Below, piece after piece: positions 7,995-18,282 of a DNA stretch of 64,000 nucleotides. Both the position numbers and the translations under genes were made by a program. Origin of the DNA: JAWKIW01 sp046331175 (GTDB lineage Bacteria; Actinomycetota; Acidimicrobiia; Acidimicrobiales; Acidimicrobilacustridaceae); the NCBI GenBank assembly GCA_046331175.1, contig JAXLRI010000004.1:620001-684000 (forward strand), read 5' to 3'. A model generated the notes under the pieces. The model had not been told where the DNA came from. It was given only the letters and a program-made list of their open reading frames with translations, and did not search any database. How positions within the stretch are numbered: the first letter of the stretch is position 1; the number at the start of each line of letters is the position of its first letter.

Positions 7995-10739
7995 TCAGGC
8001 GTCGGGGGCGGCGACCGGCGGGGCTGCCGCCTTCTTCGTCGCGCGCTTGGCCGCCTTCTTCGTCGTGCGCTTGGCCGACGTCTTGGCGCCCTTGGCCGCC
8101 TTCTTGGCCCGGCCGGCCTTCTTCTTCACCGGTGCCGTCTCGCGTCGGATCTGCAGCAGCTCGGCGGCGCGCTCGGGGGTGAGCGTGTCGAGGTCGTCGC
8201 CCTTGCGCAACGAGGCGTTGGTCTCGCCGTCGGTCACGTACAGGCCGAACCGGCCGTCCTTGCACACGATGGGCTTCCCGGACACCGGGTCGTTCCCGAG
8301 CTCCTTGAGCGGCGGCTTGGCCTGCTGGCCCCGCCGAAGCTTCGGCTGGGCGAAGATCTCCCGGGCCTGGTCGAGGGTGACGGTGAGGAGCTGCTCCTCG
8401 TTCTGCAGGCTGCGGCTGTCCTTCTTCCCGTCGGCGCCGACCTTCTGGATGTACGGCCCGTACCGGCCGTTGGCCGCGGTGATCTCGGCGCCGTCGGCGG
8501 GATCGATGCCGACGACCCGGGGCAGCGAGAGCAGCTGCAGGGCCTCGTCGAGGGTGATGCGCTCGACCGTCATGGTCTGGAAGATGGAGGCCATCTTCGG
8601 CTTCTCGCCGCCGTCGACCATCTCACCGAGCTGGACGTAGGGGCCGTACCGGCCGTTCTTGGCGTAGACCACCAGGCCGGTCTCGGGGTCGACCCCCACC
8701 TCGCGCCCGCCCTTGGGGGCGGCGAGCAGCTCGAGGGCCTTCTCGACGGTCAGCTCGTCGGGGGCCAGCGCATCGGGGATCGACGCGGTGTCGTCGCCCC
8801 GCTTGAGGTAGGGCGAGCCCTGGCGACCAGGCTTGGCCACGATGAGCACACCGTCGGGGTCGAGGCCGATGGGGACCGAGTTGATCTCGGCCGGGTCGAT
8901 GGCGTCGAGGTGCTGTTCGACCATGCCCTTGAGCCCGCCGTGGCGCTGGCCGTTGGCGTCGGCCGGGCCGAAGTAGAAGTCGGCGAGGTAGGGGACGACC
9001 TCCTCGTCACCGCTGGCGATGCCGTCGAGGTCGTCCTCCATGCGAGCCGTGAAGGCGAAGTCGACCAGGTCCGGGAAGTGCTGCTCGAGCAGGTTGATGA
9101 CCGCGAAGGCGGTGAAGGCCGGCACGAGGGCCGACCCCTTCTTCCACACGTAGCCGCGATCCTGGATGGTGTTCATGATCGAGGCGTAGGTGGAGGGGCG
9201 GCCGACGCCGAGCTCCTCGAGCCGCTTCACCAGGGAGGCCTCGGTGTAGCGGGCCGGCGGGTTGGTCTGGTGGCCGTTGGGGACGAGGTCGACCACGTCG
9301 AGGCGATCGCCCTCGGCGAGCGGTGGCAGCTGGCGACCGGTGTCGTCCCCGTCGTCGGCCTCGTCGAGGTCCTCGATGTACACGAGGCGGAAGCCCTGGT
9401 GCGAGATGACCGTGCCGGAGGTGGCGAACTCGGCGTCTCGGCCCTGGGCGCTGGTGGCACCGAGGCGGACCGAGACCGTCTCGCCGGTCGCGTCGGTCAT
9501 CTGCGAGGCGATGGTGCGCTTCCAGATCAGCTCGTAGACCTTCGCCTGGGTCGAGGACACCTCTCGGGCCACGTCCTCGGGCGAGCGAAAGGAGTCGCCG
9601 GCCGGCCGGATGGCCTCGTGGGCCTCCTGGGCGTTCTTGACCTTCTTCGTGTACTGGCGGGGCGCGTCCGGCACGTACTGGTCGCCGAAGCGCCGGCTGA
9701 TCTCGGAGCGGGCCGCCCGCAGCGCGGTCTCCGACAACGTGGTGCTGTCGGTTCGCATGTAGGTGATGTAGCCGTTCTCGTAGAGGCCCTGGGCGGCCTG
9801 CATGGTGACGCCCGACGACAGGCGGAGCTTGCGGCCCGCCTCCTGCTGGAGCGTGGAGGTGATGAAGGGCGCCGCGGGACGTCGGCGGTAGGGCTTCCGC
9901 TCGACCGAGCGGACGGTGAACGGGGCGCCGTCGAGGTCGGTGGCGAGCGACCGGGCGGCGGGCTCGTCGAGGACCGCCACACCGGGGCGGGGGGACCCAT
10001 CGTCGTCGAAGTCCTTGCCCGTGGCGACCCGCAGGCCGTCGACCTGCACGAGCGTGGCGCCGAAGCTGCGGCCGGTGTCCTCGCCGTCGACGGCGCTGCG
10101 GGCGAAGGTGCCGTCGATGTCCCAGTAGCCGGCCGAGCGGAACCGCATGCGCTCGCGCTCTCGCTCCACGACGAGGCGGGTGGCCACCGACTGCACGCGG
10201 CCGACGGACAGGCCGGGGCCGATCTTGCGGCGCACGGTGTCGGCGACCGGGCCGTAGCCGTAGATGCGGTCGAGCAGGCGCCGCGTCTCCTGGGCGTCGA
10301 CGAGTCGGCGGTCGAGGTCGCGGGGGTTGGCGATCGCCTCCTCGATGGCACCGCGGGTGATCTCGTGGAACACCATCCGCTTGACCGGCATGGTCGCCGG
10401 GGGGTTGAGCACCTCCAGCAGGTGCCACGCGATGGCCTCGCCCTCGCGATCCTCGTCCGTCGCGAGGTAGAGCTCGTCGGCGTCCTTGAGGAGCGACTTC
10501 AGCTCGCGCACCTTGGCCTTCTTGTCGGGGTGCACGACGTAGAGGGGCTTGAAGTCGTTCTCGACGTCGACGGCGAGGATCTCCCACGCCTGCTTGTAGG
10601 CCTCGGGCACCTCGGCCGCGTTGCGGGGCAGGTCGCGGATGTGGCCGACCGAGGACTCCACGAGGACGTCGTCGCCGAGGAACCCGGCGATGGTGCGGGC
10701 CTTGGCGGGAGACTCGACGATGACGAGCGGGGTGGGCAT
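7995..10739 (-). CDS. topA: DNA topoisomerase I
   Basis: 914-residue type IA topoisomerase that relaxes negative supercoils. N-terminal TOPRIM domain (VIVESPAKARTI; ATDEDREGEAIAWHL), central core with the catalytic tyrosine region YITYMRTDST, then several C-terminal repeats of the form GRYGPYVQLG in place of the zinc fingers seen in enterobacteria, and a lysine/alanine-rich basic tail (KKAGRAKKAAKGAKTS). This architecture is characteristic of actinobacterial TopA, where the basic tail aids processivity. ATG at 10739 starts at the family-typical position before VIVESPAK. A TTGACA lies upstream, but I cannot place a good -10. Confidence 0.97.
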   Translation of the reverse strand: MPTPLVIVESPAKARTIAGFLGDDVLVESSVGHIRDLPRNAAEVPEAYKQAWEILAVDVENDFKPLYVVHPDKKAKVRELKSLLKDADELYLATDEDREGEAIAWHLLEVLNPPATMPVKRMVFHEITRGAIEEAIANPRDLDRRLVDAQETRRLLDRIYGYGPVADTVRRKIGPGLSVGRVQSVATRLVVERERERMRFRSAGYWDIDGTFARSAVDGEDTGRSFGATLVQVDGLRVATGKDFDDDGSPRPGVAVLDEPAARSLATDLDGAPFTVRSVERKPYRRRPAAPFITSTLQQEAGRKLRLSSGVTMQAAQGLYENGYITYMRTDSTTLSETALRAARSEISRRFGDQYVPDAPRQYTKKVKNAQEAHEAIRPAGDSFRSPEDVAREVSSTQAKVYELIWKRTIASQMTDATGETVSVRLGATSAQGRDAEFATSGTVISHQGFRLVYIEDLDEADDGDDTGRQLPPLAEGDRLDVVDLVPNGHQTNPPARYTEASLVKRLEELGVGRPSTYASIMNTIQDRGYVWKKGSALVPAFTAFAVINLLEQHFPDLVDFAFTARMEDDLDGIASGDEEVVPYLADFYFGPADANGQRHGGLKGMVEQHLDAIDPAEINSVPIGLDPDGVLIVAKPGRQGSPYLKRGDDTASIPDALAPDELTVEKALELLAAPKGGREVGVDPETGLVVYAKNGRYGPYVQLGEMVDGGEKPKMASIFQTMTVERITLDEALQLLSLPRVVGIDPADGAEITAANGRYGPYIQKVGADGKKDSRSLQNEEQLLTVTLDQAREIFAQPKLRRGQQAKPPLKELGNDPVSGKPIVCKDGRFGLYVTDGETNASLRKGDDLDTLTPERAAELLQIRRETAPVKKKAGRAKKAAKGAKTSAKRTTKKAAKRATKKAAAPPVAAPDA

Positions 10740-10949
10740 CGGGGGAAGGTTTGCCCTACTCCGGCGGCCGCTGTCAAACACCCACCGGTCGGGACAGGCG
10801 CCATCGGGGCCCGTGCGGCCGGCCGAGTCGAGGGGAGAAACCCCAGGTCAGAGGCCTCCTCCTGGGCCGCTGCCGTCAGAGCCCGAAAAAAAGTTCACCG
10901 GCGACCGCCCGATCGGGGGGTCCAGGGCCGCCCACCACCCGGCAGGAGG

Positions 10950-10978
10950 TTGACACGCCACCAGATGTTCGGCATCCT
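10950..10978 (+). promoter_or_regulatory. Promoter of bfd (TTGACA, 17 bases, CATCCT)
   Basis: A perfect TTGACA (10950-10955), a 17-base spacer and a weak -10 CATCCT (10973-10978). The ATG of bfd follows 6 bases later with no Shine-Dalgarno, so the transcript should be leaderless. No clear iron-regulator box is seen. Confidence 0.5.
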
Positions 10979-10984
10979 TAACAC

Positions 10985-11170
10985 ATGGTCGTCTGCCACT
11001 GCCACGGCGTCAACGATCGCCAGATTCGCGACGAGATCGCCGGGGGCGCCACCGACCCCGACGAGCTGGGCGAGCGCTGCGGTGCCGGCTCGTCCTGCGG
11101 TGGGTGCCGGCCCACGGTCGAGCGCCTGCTCGAGCAGTTCGGGCTCGCCCCCGAGCCGGCCGCCGCCTGA
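10985..11170 (+). CDS. bfd: Bacterioferritin-associated ferredoxin-like [2Fe-2S] protein
   Basis: 61-residue BFD-like domain. Four cysteines in the family pattern: CHCHGV near the N-terminus and CGAGSSCGGC in the middle bind a [2Fe-2S] cluster. Bfd reduces the iron core of bacterioferritin so that iron can be released, and the bfr gene follows 174 bases downstream, which supports this role. The start is fixed by the promoter spacing (leaderless) and by the family's usual N-terminus. Confidence 0.9.
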   Translation: MVVCHCHGVNDRQIRDEIAGGATDPDELGERCGAGSSCGGCRPTVERLLEQFGLAPEPAAA

Positions 11171-11344
11171 GCCGGCACCTCCGGGCCGGACGACGTCGAG
11201 CACCCCGCGCCCTGCCAGACTGTCGGCGCACCTGGCCCGAGCGCTGCCTCCGACCGCCGGTGCCACCCCGAGCCGTCCCCCCGATCCCCCTTCGTCTTCC
11301 CACCTCCCTTCCCCGTTCCCCCTCAGAGTCCAGGAGACACCAGC

Positions 11345-11815
11345 GTGCAGGGCGACCCCGAGATCATCGAGCTCCTCAACGAGGTGCTGACCGCCGAGCT
11401 CACCGCCATCAACCAGTACTTCGTGCACGCCAAGATGTGCGAGAACTGGGGCTTCCGCCGCCTCGCCGAGGTCAACCGGCACGAGTCGATCGACGAGATG
11501 AAGGACGCCGACACCCTCATCGAGCGCATCCTCTACCTCGACGGCATCCCCAACCTTCAGCGCCTGAACCCGGTGCAGGTCGGCGAGACGGTGCTGGAGC
11601 AGCTCCAGCTCGACCTCGAGCTCGAGCGGGCGGCCATCGAGCGCTACAACCGCGGCATCGCCCTCACCGTCGCCAAGGGCGACAACGGCACCCGCGAGCT
11701 GCTCGCGGCGCGCCTGGTCGGCGAGGAGGCCCACGCCGACTGGCTGGAGACCCAGCTCGAGGCCATCGCCCAGATCGGCATCGAGAACTACCTCGCCCAG
11801 CAGCTCGGCGAGTAG
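11345..11815 (+). CDS. bfr: Bacterioferritin
   Basis: 156-residue iron-storage four-helix protein that forms a 24-mer with haem. The N-terminus MQGDPEIIELLNEVLTAELT is nearly invariant in the family. Met52, the haem ligand, is present. Ferroxidase ligands Glu18, Glu51, Glu94, Glu127 and His130 are all in place, but position 54, His in Escherichia coli and M. tuberculosis proteins, is Asp here (DEMKDAD). GTG start at 11345 has AGGAG 8 bases upstream. It pairs with the bfd gene just before it. Confidence 0.96.
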   Translation: MQGDPEIIELLNEVLTAELTAINQYFVHAKMCENWGFRRLAEVNRHESIDEMKDADTLIERILYLDGIPNLQRLNPVQVGETVLEQLQLDLELERAAIERYNRGIALTVAKGDNGTRELLAARLVGEEAHADWLETQLEAIAQIGIENYLAQQLGE

Positions 11816-11834
11816 CCGGCTCGGCCTGCGCCGT

Positions 11835-11878
11835 GACCGCGCCGCGACCGCGCCTCGACCGCGCCGCGACCGCGCCTC
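11835..11878. repeat. Tandem duplication of a 22-base GC unit
   Basis: Two perfect adjacent copies of a 22-base unit beginning GACCGCGCC, between bfr and the acyl-CoA dehydrogenase gene. Each copy is itself built of near-repeats, so slippage is a sufficient explanation. Confidence 0.8.
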
Positions 11879-11956
11879 GATGGCGATCGCCGATCAGCGG
11901 TTGCGGCGACGAGCGGTAGGGTCGGCCGGTCCGCCACGCACGCCCAGGGGGAACGC

Positions 11957-13213
<1,257 letters not shown>

Positions 13214-13216
<3 letters not shown>

Positions 13217-14369
13217 TGGTCCGTCGCTGAAATAGCGACACGGGTTAGGTTGGGGGCATGCCGGTCATCGTCGCTGCCCCGTTGAAGCTCACGAAGAAGC
13301 AACGGACCCAGCTCGAAGAGATGACGAGATCGACCTCGTCGCCGTATCGCCAGGTCGTCCAGGCCCAGGGTCTGCTGCTTGCCGCGGATGGTGAGTCGAA
13401 CAGCGAGATCGCCCGGCGGTGCGGGGTGCAGCCGAACGCGGTGCGCCGGTGGCGGAATCGCTTTGCAGCCGAGGGTGTCGACGGGGTCGGAGTGATCGCG
13501 CCGGGCCGGGGTCGTAGCTCGTGGTTGCCCGAGGGCACGGTCGAGGCGGTGGTGCACGACACCATGCACGCCAGGCCCGACGATGGGTCGACGCACTGGA
13601 CGACGCGGACGATGGCAGCCCGGTTCGGGATCAGCAAGGACTCGGTCGCGCGCATCTGGCGAGACCACGGGCTCAAGCCGTGGAAGGTCGACACGTTCAA
13701 GATCTCGACCGACCCGGACTTCGAGGCGAAGCTCGTCGACGTCGTCGGCCTCTACATGAACCCGCCCGAGCGGGCTGTGGTGTTCAGCTTCGACGAGAAG
13801 ACCCAGTGCCAGGCCCTCGACCGCACCCAGCCGTCGCTGCCCCTCAAGCCCGGTCGGGCCGGGACGATGACCCATGACTACAAGCGTCACGGCACCACCG
13901 ACCTGTTCGCGGCGATGAACGTCGCGACCGGTGAAGTCATCTACGACACCAAGCCGCGGCATCGGGCCAAGGAGGTGTTGGCGTTCTTCAAGCTCATCGA
14001 CCTCCACGTCCCCCGCCACCTCGACGTGCACGTCGTGCTGGACAACCTGTCCGCCCACAAGGCCCCTGAGGTCGCCGAGTGGCTGGCGCACCCCAAGCGA
14101 GCGCGGTGGCACCTCCACTTCACGCCGACATCGTCGTCGTGGCTGAACCTGGTCGAGGGCTGGTTCAACCTGCTCACCGAACGGCGGCTACGGCGCGGCA
14201 CGTTCTCGAGCGTCGACGAGCTCATCGAGGGCATCGAGACCTGGACCGAGCACTGGAACGACGACCCTCAGCCCTTCATCTGGACCAAGACCGTCAAAGA
14301 CATCATCGCCAAGGTCAAGCGAGGCCGAGCCACCCTGACCTCCGTCACCAAATCCGCGACGCACCACTA
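13214..14369 (+). mobile_element. IS630-family insertion sequence with TA target duplication
   Basis: Complete 1,152-base element (13216-14367) flanked by the dinucleotide TA at 13214-13215 and 14368-14369, the target duplication of IS630/Tc1-type transposition. The terminal inverted repeats start GTGGTCCGTCGC on the left and, on the complementary strand, GTGGTGCGTCGC on the right, with looser similarity for about 25 further bases. One transposase gene fills the element. It splits a gene order (acyl-CoA dehydrogenase | rsbW-bldG-helicase) without breaking a coding region. Confidence 0.9.
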
Positions 14370-14370
14370 G
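13258..14370 (+). CDS. IS630-family transposase
   Basis: 370-residue DDE transposase, apparently intact. An N-terminal helix-turn-helix (IARRCGVQPNAVRRWRNRF, about 51-69) and a second DNA-binding part precede the catalytic DDE domain. Catalytic acids are visible as Asp179 (FSFDEKTQCQ), Asp262 (VVLDNLSAHK) and Glu300 (SSSWLNLVEGWF). The stop codon TAG is formed by the downstream TA target duplicate plus the next host base, so the frame closes only after insertion at TA. No truncation or frameshift is seen, so the element may still be mobile. Confidence 0.95.
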   Translation: MPVIVAAPLKLTKKQRTQLEEMTRSTSSPYRQVVQAQGLLLAADGESNSEIARRCGVQPNAVRRWRNRFAAEGVDGVGVIAPGRGRSSWLPEGTVEAVVHDTMHARPDDGSTHWTTRTMAARFGISKDSVARIWRDHGLKPWKVDTFKISTDPDFEAKLVDVVGLYMNPPERAVVFSFDEKTQCQALDRTQPSLPLKPGRAGTMTHDYKRHGTTDLFAAMNVATGEVIYDTKPRHRAKEVLAFFKLIDLHVPRHLDVHVVLDNLSAHKAPEVAEWLAHPKRARWHLHFTPTSSSWLNLVEGWFNLLTERRLRRGTFSSVDELIEGIETWTEHWNDDPQPFIWTKTVKDIIAKVKRGRATLTSVTKSATHH

Positions 14371-14385
14371 GACGGCGCTGCTCGG

Positions 14386-14832
14386 TCAGTCGCCGTGGCG
14401 GCGGCCGGCCGGGGTGTAGACCACCAGCCGCACGGCGGTGCCCTCGGCTCCACTGCGGATCTCGGCCTCGTCGGCCAGCACGCGCATCAGCGGGATGCCC
14501 AGCCCGCGCTCGTACTCGAGGCGGTCGGGGGCCTCGGCGTCGGGCGCCGCCCCGGCGGCCGCCGTGGCCTGGTCGAAGCCACCGGCGAGGTCGAGGACCT
14601 CCACCTCGATGCGATCGGCACCCAGGTTGCAGCGGATCACGATCCGCTCCTCGCTCGACAGGTCGGCGTGGGCCTCGATGGCGTTCGTGGTGGCCTCCGA
14701 GACGGCGATCCGCAGGTCGTCGATGCGGTCGTCGTGGAAGGACGGCTCGATGGCGGCGGCAGCAGCCACCACCTGGCGGGCGAGGGAGAGGTAGGCGGCC
14801 CGCGCCGGGATCTCGAGCACGACCTCAGCCAT
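14386..14832 (-). CDS. Anti-sigma factor / serine kinase (RsbW-like, HATPase)
   Basis: 148-residue GHKL ATPase-fold protein. The N-box-like segment RIAVSEATTNAIEAHA and the later YERGLGIPLMRVLADE match RsbW/SpoIIAB-type kinases that bind a sigma factor and phosphorylate an anti-anti-sigma partner. It overlaps the STAS gene by 8 bases, so the two are co-translated, and that STAS protein is the obvious substrate. By gene order it corresponds to the anti-sigma gene next to bldG in Streptomyces. The IS630 lies immediately downstream of its stop. Confidence 0.88.
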   Translation of the reverse strand: MAEVVLEIPARAAYLSLARQVVAAAAAIEPSFHDDRIDDLRIAVSEATTNAIEAHADLSSEERIVIRCNLGADRIEVEVLDLAGGFDQATAAAGAAPDAEAPDRLEYERGLGIPLMRVLADEAEIRSGAEGTAVRLVVYTPAGRRHGD

Positions 14833-15178
14833 CGACGACCTCGGACGGTGCCGTCCCGTCGACGATGGGCTGTCGGAGGTCGACGAGGGCATCGAGACCC
14901 GTCAGCTCGAACGGCTTGCGGACGCGGTCGGCAGCGGCCACCACGACGAGGTGCCCGCCTCGGGACCGGACCCGCTTGAGGGCCGACACCACGACCCCGA
15001 GGCCCAGCGAGTCGACGAAGTCGACGGCGGTGAGGTCCAGCTCGAGGTCGGGTCCGCCCGATGCGAGCGCGCGGACCACGGCGGTCCGCGCCTGGGGAGC
15101 CGTGGCGAGGTCGAGCTCGCCGACGACGCGGACCACGGCGACACCGTCGCGCTGGGTCACCTGCACGTCGAAGAGCAC
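14825..15178 (-). CDS. Anti-anti-sigma factor, BldG/RsbV-like (STAS domain)
   Basis: 117-residue STAS-domain protein. The phosphorylatable serine is Ser57 in FVDSLGLG, the same position I recall for BldG of Streptomyces coelicolor. When unphosphorylated it should capture the neighbouring RsbW-like kinase and free a sigma factor. GTG 15178 follows a TACCGT hexamer by 8 bases with no Shine-Dalgarno, so it is probably leaderless; the frame is open further upstream without a better start. Divergent from the helicase gene, as bldG is in Streptomyces. Confidence 0.9.
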   Translation of the reverse strand: MLFDVQVTQRDGVAVVRVVGELDLATAPQARTAVVRALASGGPDLELDLTAVDFVDSLGLGVVVSALKRVRSRGGHLVVVAAADRVRKPFELTGLDALVDLRQPIVDGTAPSEVVDG

Positions 15179-15326
15179 CGTTGCGCACGGTAGCCCAGGG
15201 CCACCCGGACCCCGTGGGTCCTCGCCGACGGGAGGGGCCGGCACCCGCCGCTCGGGGCATCGGCGCCCCGGCGGCATGACGCCCCTGTAATTACGCCGGC
15301 GCGATCCCTACACTCGACCCACGTCC

Positions 15327-17723
15327 ATGGCTCCGGTCCCCGCCCCCGACGAGGCGAAGCGAGCGGGCCGCACCACGGCGGTCCGCCCCGACGACCTCGA
15401 CGAGCTGCTGCGCTCGCTCGCCGGCGATCCGCGCCTGGTCCACGTCGAGCGGCTCCCGGCCCGGGCGGCCCGCTTCGCCGACCCCGCCGTCCCCCTGCCC
15501 GATGCCGTGGTCGAGCGGCTCCCCGTCCACCGGCTGTGGACCCACCAGGCCGAGGCCCTCGACCTGGTGCGAGCAGGGCGCTCCGTGGTGATCGCCACCG
15601 GGACGGCCTCGGGCAAGTCGCTGTGCTACCAGCTCCCCATCGCCGAGTCCACGGTGACCGGCGTGCGCCCGGCCACCGCGCTGCTGCTCTTCCCCACGAA
15701 GGCCCTCGCCCAGGACCAGCTGCGCTCGCTCGGTGCGCTGGAGGTGCCCGGCCTGGTGGCCGCCACCTACGACGGCGACACCAGCCCCGAGGTGCGCACC
15801 TGGGTGCGGGCCAACGCCAACGTCGTGCTCACCAACCCCGAGATGCTCCACCACGGCGTGCTCCCGCACCACGACCGGTGGGCCACCTTCTTCAAGCGGC
15901 TCCGCCACGTCGTGGTCGACGAGCTGCACGTGCTGCGCGGCATCTTCGGATCCCATGTCGCCCACCTGCTCAGACGGTTGCGCCGGCTGTGCGCGTTCTA
16001 CGGCTCGGATCCCACGTTCGTGTTCTCGTCGGCGACCATCGGCGAGCCGGCCCGGCTGGCCTCCGAGCTGTGCGGGCTCGACGTGCAGGAGGTCACCGAC
16101 GACGCCTCGCCCCGGGGCGAGCGCATCGTCGCCCTCTGGAACCCCCGCCTGGCCGAGCCCCCCGGGCCGCTCGGCACGGTCGACGAGCCCACGGGCACCG
16201 CCGCCGACCAGATCCCCCGGAGCGGCCGCACCACCGGTGCCCTGGCCGCCGAGCTGGTGCGGCGGGGCCACCGCACCATCGTGTTCTGCCAGAGCCGGAA
16301 GGGCACCGAGATCGTCGCCGCCGACATGCGCCGTCGGCTCCCGCCGTCAGACCGCGAGCTCGTTCGCCCCTACCGCGGCGGCTACCTGCCGGCCGAGCGG
16401 CGCGACATCGAGGCCGAGCTCTTCGAAGGACGCCTCCTGGGGGTGGTCGCCACCACCGCCCTCGAACTGGGCATCGACGTCGGTGGCCTCGACGCCTGCG
16501 TCCTCGACGGCTTCCCGGGCACCATCGCGTCGATGTGGCAGCAGGCCGGTCGGGCCGGTCGGGACGCGAGCACGTCGCTGGCCGTGCTGGTCGCCGGCGA
16601 CGACCAGCTCGACCAGTGGCTCATGGCCCACCCCGCCGAGGTGTTCCACCGCCCTCCCGAGCCCGCCGTCATCAACCCGGCCAACCCCTACGTGCTGCTC
16701 CCCCACCTGTCGTGCGCCGCCTACGAGCTGCCGCTGCGCCGCGACGACGAGCGCTGGTGGCCGGGCCTGCTCGACGACGGCATCCGCTCCCTCGTCCTCG
16801 ACGACCGGCTGCTCGTGCGCACCCTCGACCGCGCCACCTCCCGAGCCCCCGCCCGCCAGCCGGTCGCGGTGTGGTCCGGTCACGGCTGGCCCGCCCACCG
16901 CGTGGGGCTTCGCAGCAGCGGCGGCGACGAGTTCCAGATCGTGCAGGCCGACGGCCGGCTGGTCGGGACCGTCGACCACGGCCGCGCCCTCCGCCTCGTC
17001 CACCCCGGCGCCGTCTACCTCCACCAAGGTCGGGCATGGCGGGTCACCGACCTCGACCTCGACGACCGCGTGGCCGTCGTCGAGCCCAGTGACGGCAGCG
17101 AGCACACCCAGCCCCGGAGCGACACCGACATCGCCATCCTCGGCGAGGACCACTGCCGGGCCGTCGGCCGGGCCCGCCTGGCCCTGGGGTCCGTGCGCGT
17201 GGTGTCCCGGGTCACGGGCTACCGGCGGCTCGACGTCTACACGGGTGCCATCCTCGGCGTCGCCGACCTCGACCTGCCACCGACCGAGCTGACCACCCGC
17301 GCCTTCTGGTACTCGATCCCCCCCGAGGTGCTCGACCTCGCCGGCGTCGCTCCGGCCGACTGGCCCGGCACGCTCCACGCCGTCGAGCACGCGGCCATCG
17401 GCCTGCTGCCACTGTTCACCATCTGCGACCGATGGGACGTGGGTGGGGTGTCGAGCGCCCTGCTCGCCGACACCGCGCTGCCCACCATCGTCGTCTACGA
17501 CGGCTACCCCGGCGGCGCCGGCATCGCCGAGCTCGGGTTCGACGCGGCCGGACGCCACCTCGCCGCGACGCTCGAGCTGCTGGCCTCCTGCCCGTGCGGG
17601 GCGGGGTGCCCCTCGTGCGTGCAGTCACCGAAGTGCGGCAACGGCAACGAGCCGCTCGACAAGGCTGGGGCCATCGCCCTGCTGCGCGCCCTGCTCGATC
17701 CGGCCGCGGTCGTCGCCGCCTGA
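15327..17723 (+). CDS. DEAD/DEAH-box helicase with DUF1998 (MrfA/YprA-like)
   Basis: 798-residue superfamily 2 DNA helicase. N-terminal RecA-like domain with P-loop ATGTASGKS, DELH Walker B box (VVDELHVLRG) and SSATIG; second RecA domain with ALELGIDVGGLDA and QQAGRAGR; C-terminal DUF1998 part with a four-cysteine cluster CPCGAGCPSCVQSPKCG. That set matches MrfA (mitomycin repair factor) of Bacillus subtilis and Rv3649 of M. tuberculosis, linked to repair of crosslinks. A TACACT hexamer lies 12 bases before the ATG. It sits between the bldG-like gene and the tad locus, a conserved actinobacterial neighbourhood. Confidence 0.93.
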   Translation: MAPVPAPDEAKRAGRTTAVRPDDLDELLRSLAGDPRLVHVERLPARAARFADPAVPLPDAVVERLPVHRLWTHQAEALDLVRAGRSVVIATGTASGKSLCYQLPIAESTVTGVRPATALLLFPTKALAQDQLRSLGALEVPGLVAATYDGDTSPEVRTWVRANANVVLTNPEMLHHGVLPHHDRWATFFKRLRHVVVDELHVLRGIFGSHVAHLLRRLRRLCAFYGSDPTFVFSSATIGEPARLASELCGLDVQEVTDDASPRGERIVALWNPRLAEPPGPLGTVDEPTGTAADQIPRSGRTTGALAAELVRRGHRTIVFCQSRKGTEIVAADMRRRLPPSDRELVRPYRGGYLPAERRDIEAELFEGRLLGVVATTALELGIDVGGLDACVLDGFPGTIASMWQQAGRAGRDASTSLAVLVAGDDQLDQWLMAHPAEVFHRPPEPAVINPANPYVLLPHLSCAAYELPLRRDDERWWPGLLDDGIRSLVLDDRLLVRTLDRATSRAPARQPVAVWSGHGWPAHRVGLRSSGGDEFQIVQADGRLVGTVDHGRALRLVHPGAVYLHQGRAWRVTDLDLDDRVAVVEPSDGSEHTQPRSDTDIAILGEDHCRAVGRARLALGSVRVVSRVTGYRRLDVYTGAILGVADLDLPPTELTTRAFWYSIPPEVLDLAGVAPADWPGTLHAVEHAAIGLLPLFTICDRWDVGGVSSALLADTALPTIVVYDGYPGGAGIAELGFDAAGRHLAATLELLASCPCGAGCPSCVQSPKCGNGNEPLDKAGAIALLRALLDPAAVVAA

Positions 17724-17774
17724 CCCCACCACCCCATCCGTCCCGGACCGGCGCGGACGGGACGGGATGCGACG

Positions 17775-17819
17775 GGTCGGGACGGATGGGACGCAAGGGA
17801 CAGGTCGGGACGGATGGGA
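17775..17819. repeat. Short direct repeats (17 bases, twice)
   Basis: GGTCGGGACGGATGGGA occurs at 17775-17791 and 17803-17819, inside a GGGAC-rich stretch between the convergent helicase and tadE genes. Low-complexity slippage DNA; no gene or clear terminator is seen. Confidence 0.7.
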
Positions 17820-17880
17820 TGGGGACCGAGCGCCGTCGACCGGTCCCGGCCGGCGACCGGCCGGCGACCGGTCGAGTGGG

Positions 17881-18282
17881 TCAGCGCTCCACGCGCATCG
17901 TGGTCCGAGCCGACAGCCCGACCTGCGGGAGCGCCACGCGCAGCAGGGGGACCCGCACCGGTGACCGATAGCGGACCTCGACCGTGACGGCGCCGCCGGG
18001 TCCGTCGCGCCCGAGCACGCTCACGTCGAGGAGGTCGGGGTCGAGCCCACCACCCGCCTCGGCCGCTCGCCGCACCACGCCGGGATCGGCGTCGACGGCG
18101 GACGCGCGGGCGGCCTCGCGCGCGGCGTGGGTGACGACGACCTGGTCGTGGACGGTGCACCCGACCTGGACGATCAGGAGCACCAGCACGAGGACCAGCG
18201 GCAGGGCGAGGGCGAGCTCGACCGTGGTCTGGCCACGATCGGCCCGCTCGACGCCCTCGGGCCCAGGCCCGCGGCGCCTCAC
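17881..18282 (-). CDS. TadE-like pilus assembly protein
   Basis: 133-residue pseudopilin-like protein of the Tad (tight adherence) system. A short basic head ends in DRGQTTVELALALPLVLVL: Gly-Gln with Glu five residues after the Gly is the prepilin peptidase site followed by one hydrophobic helix. The remaining part is a small extracytoplasmic domain. GTG 18282 overlaps the preceding pilin gene stop by four bases (GTGA). It is the last gene of the operon; no TadF/TadG partner or prepilin peptidase is in the window. Confidence 0.85.
   Translation of the reverse strand: MRRRGPGPEGVERADRGQTTVELALALPLVLVLVLLIVQVGCTVHDQVVVTHAAREAARASAVDADPGVVRRAAEAGGGLDPDLLDVSVLGRDGPGGAVTVEVRYRSPVRVPLLRVALPQVGLSARTTMRVER

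Noticed and set aside
11835..11878. Tandem repeats as a possible CRISPR
   Set aside because: Two adjacent GC-rich copies with no spacers; the same holds for 17775-17819. No cas genes are present.
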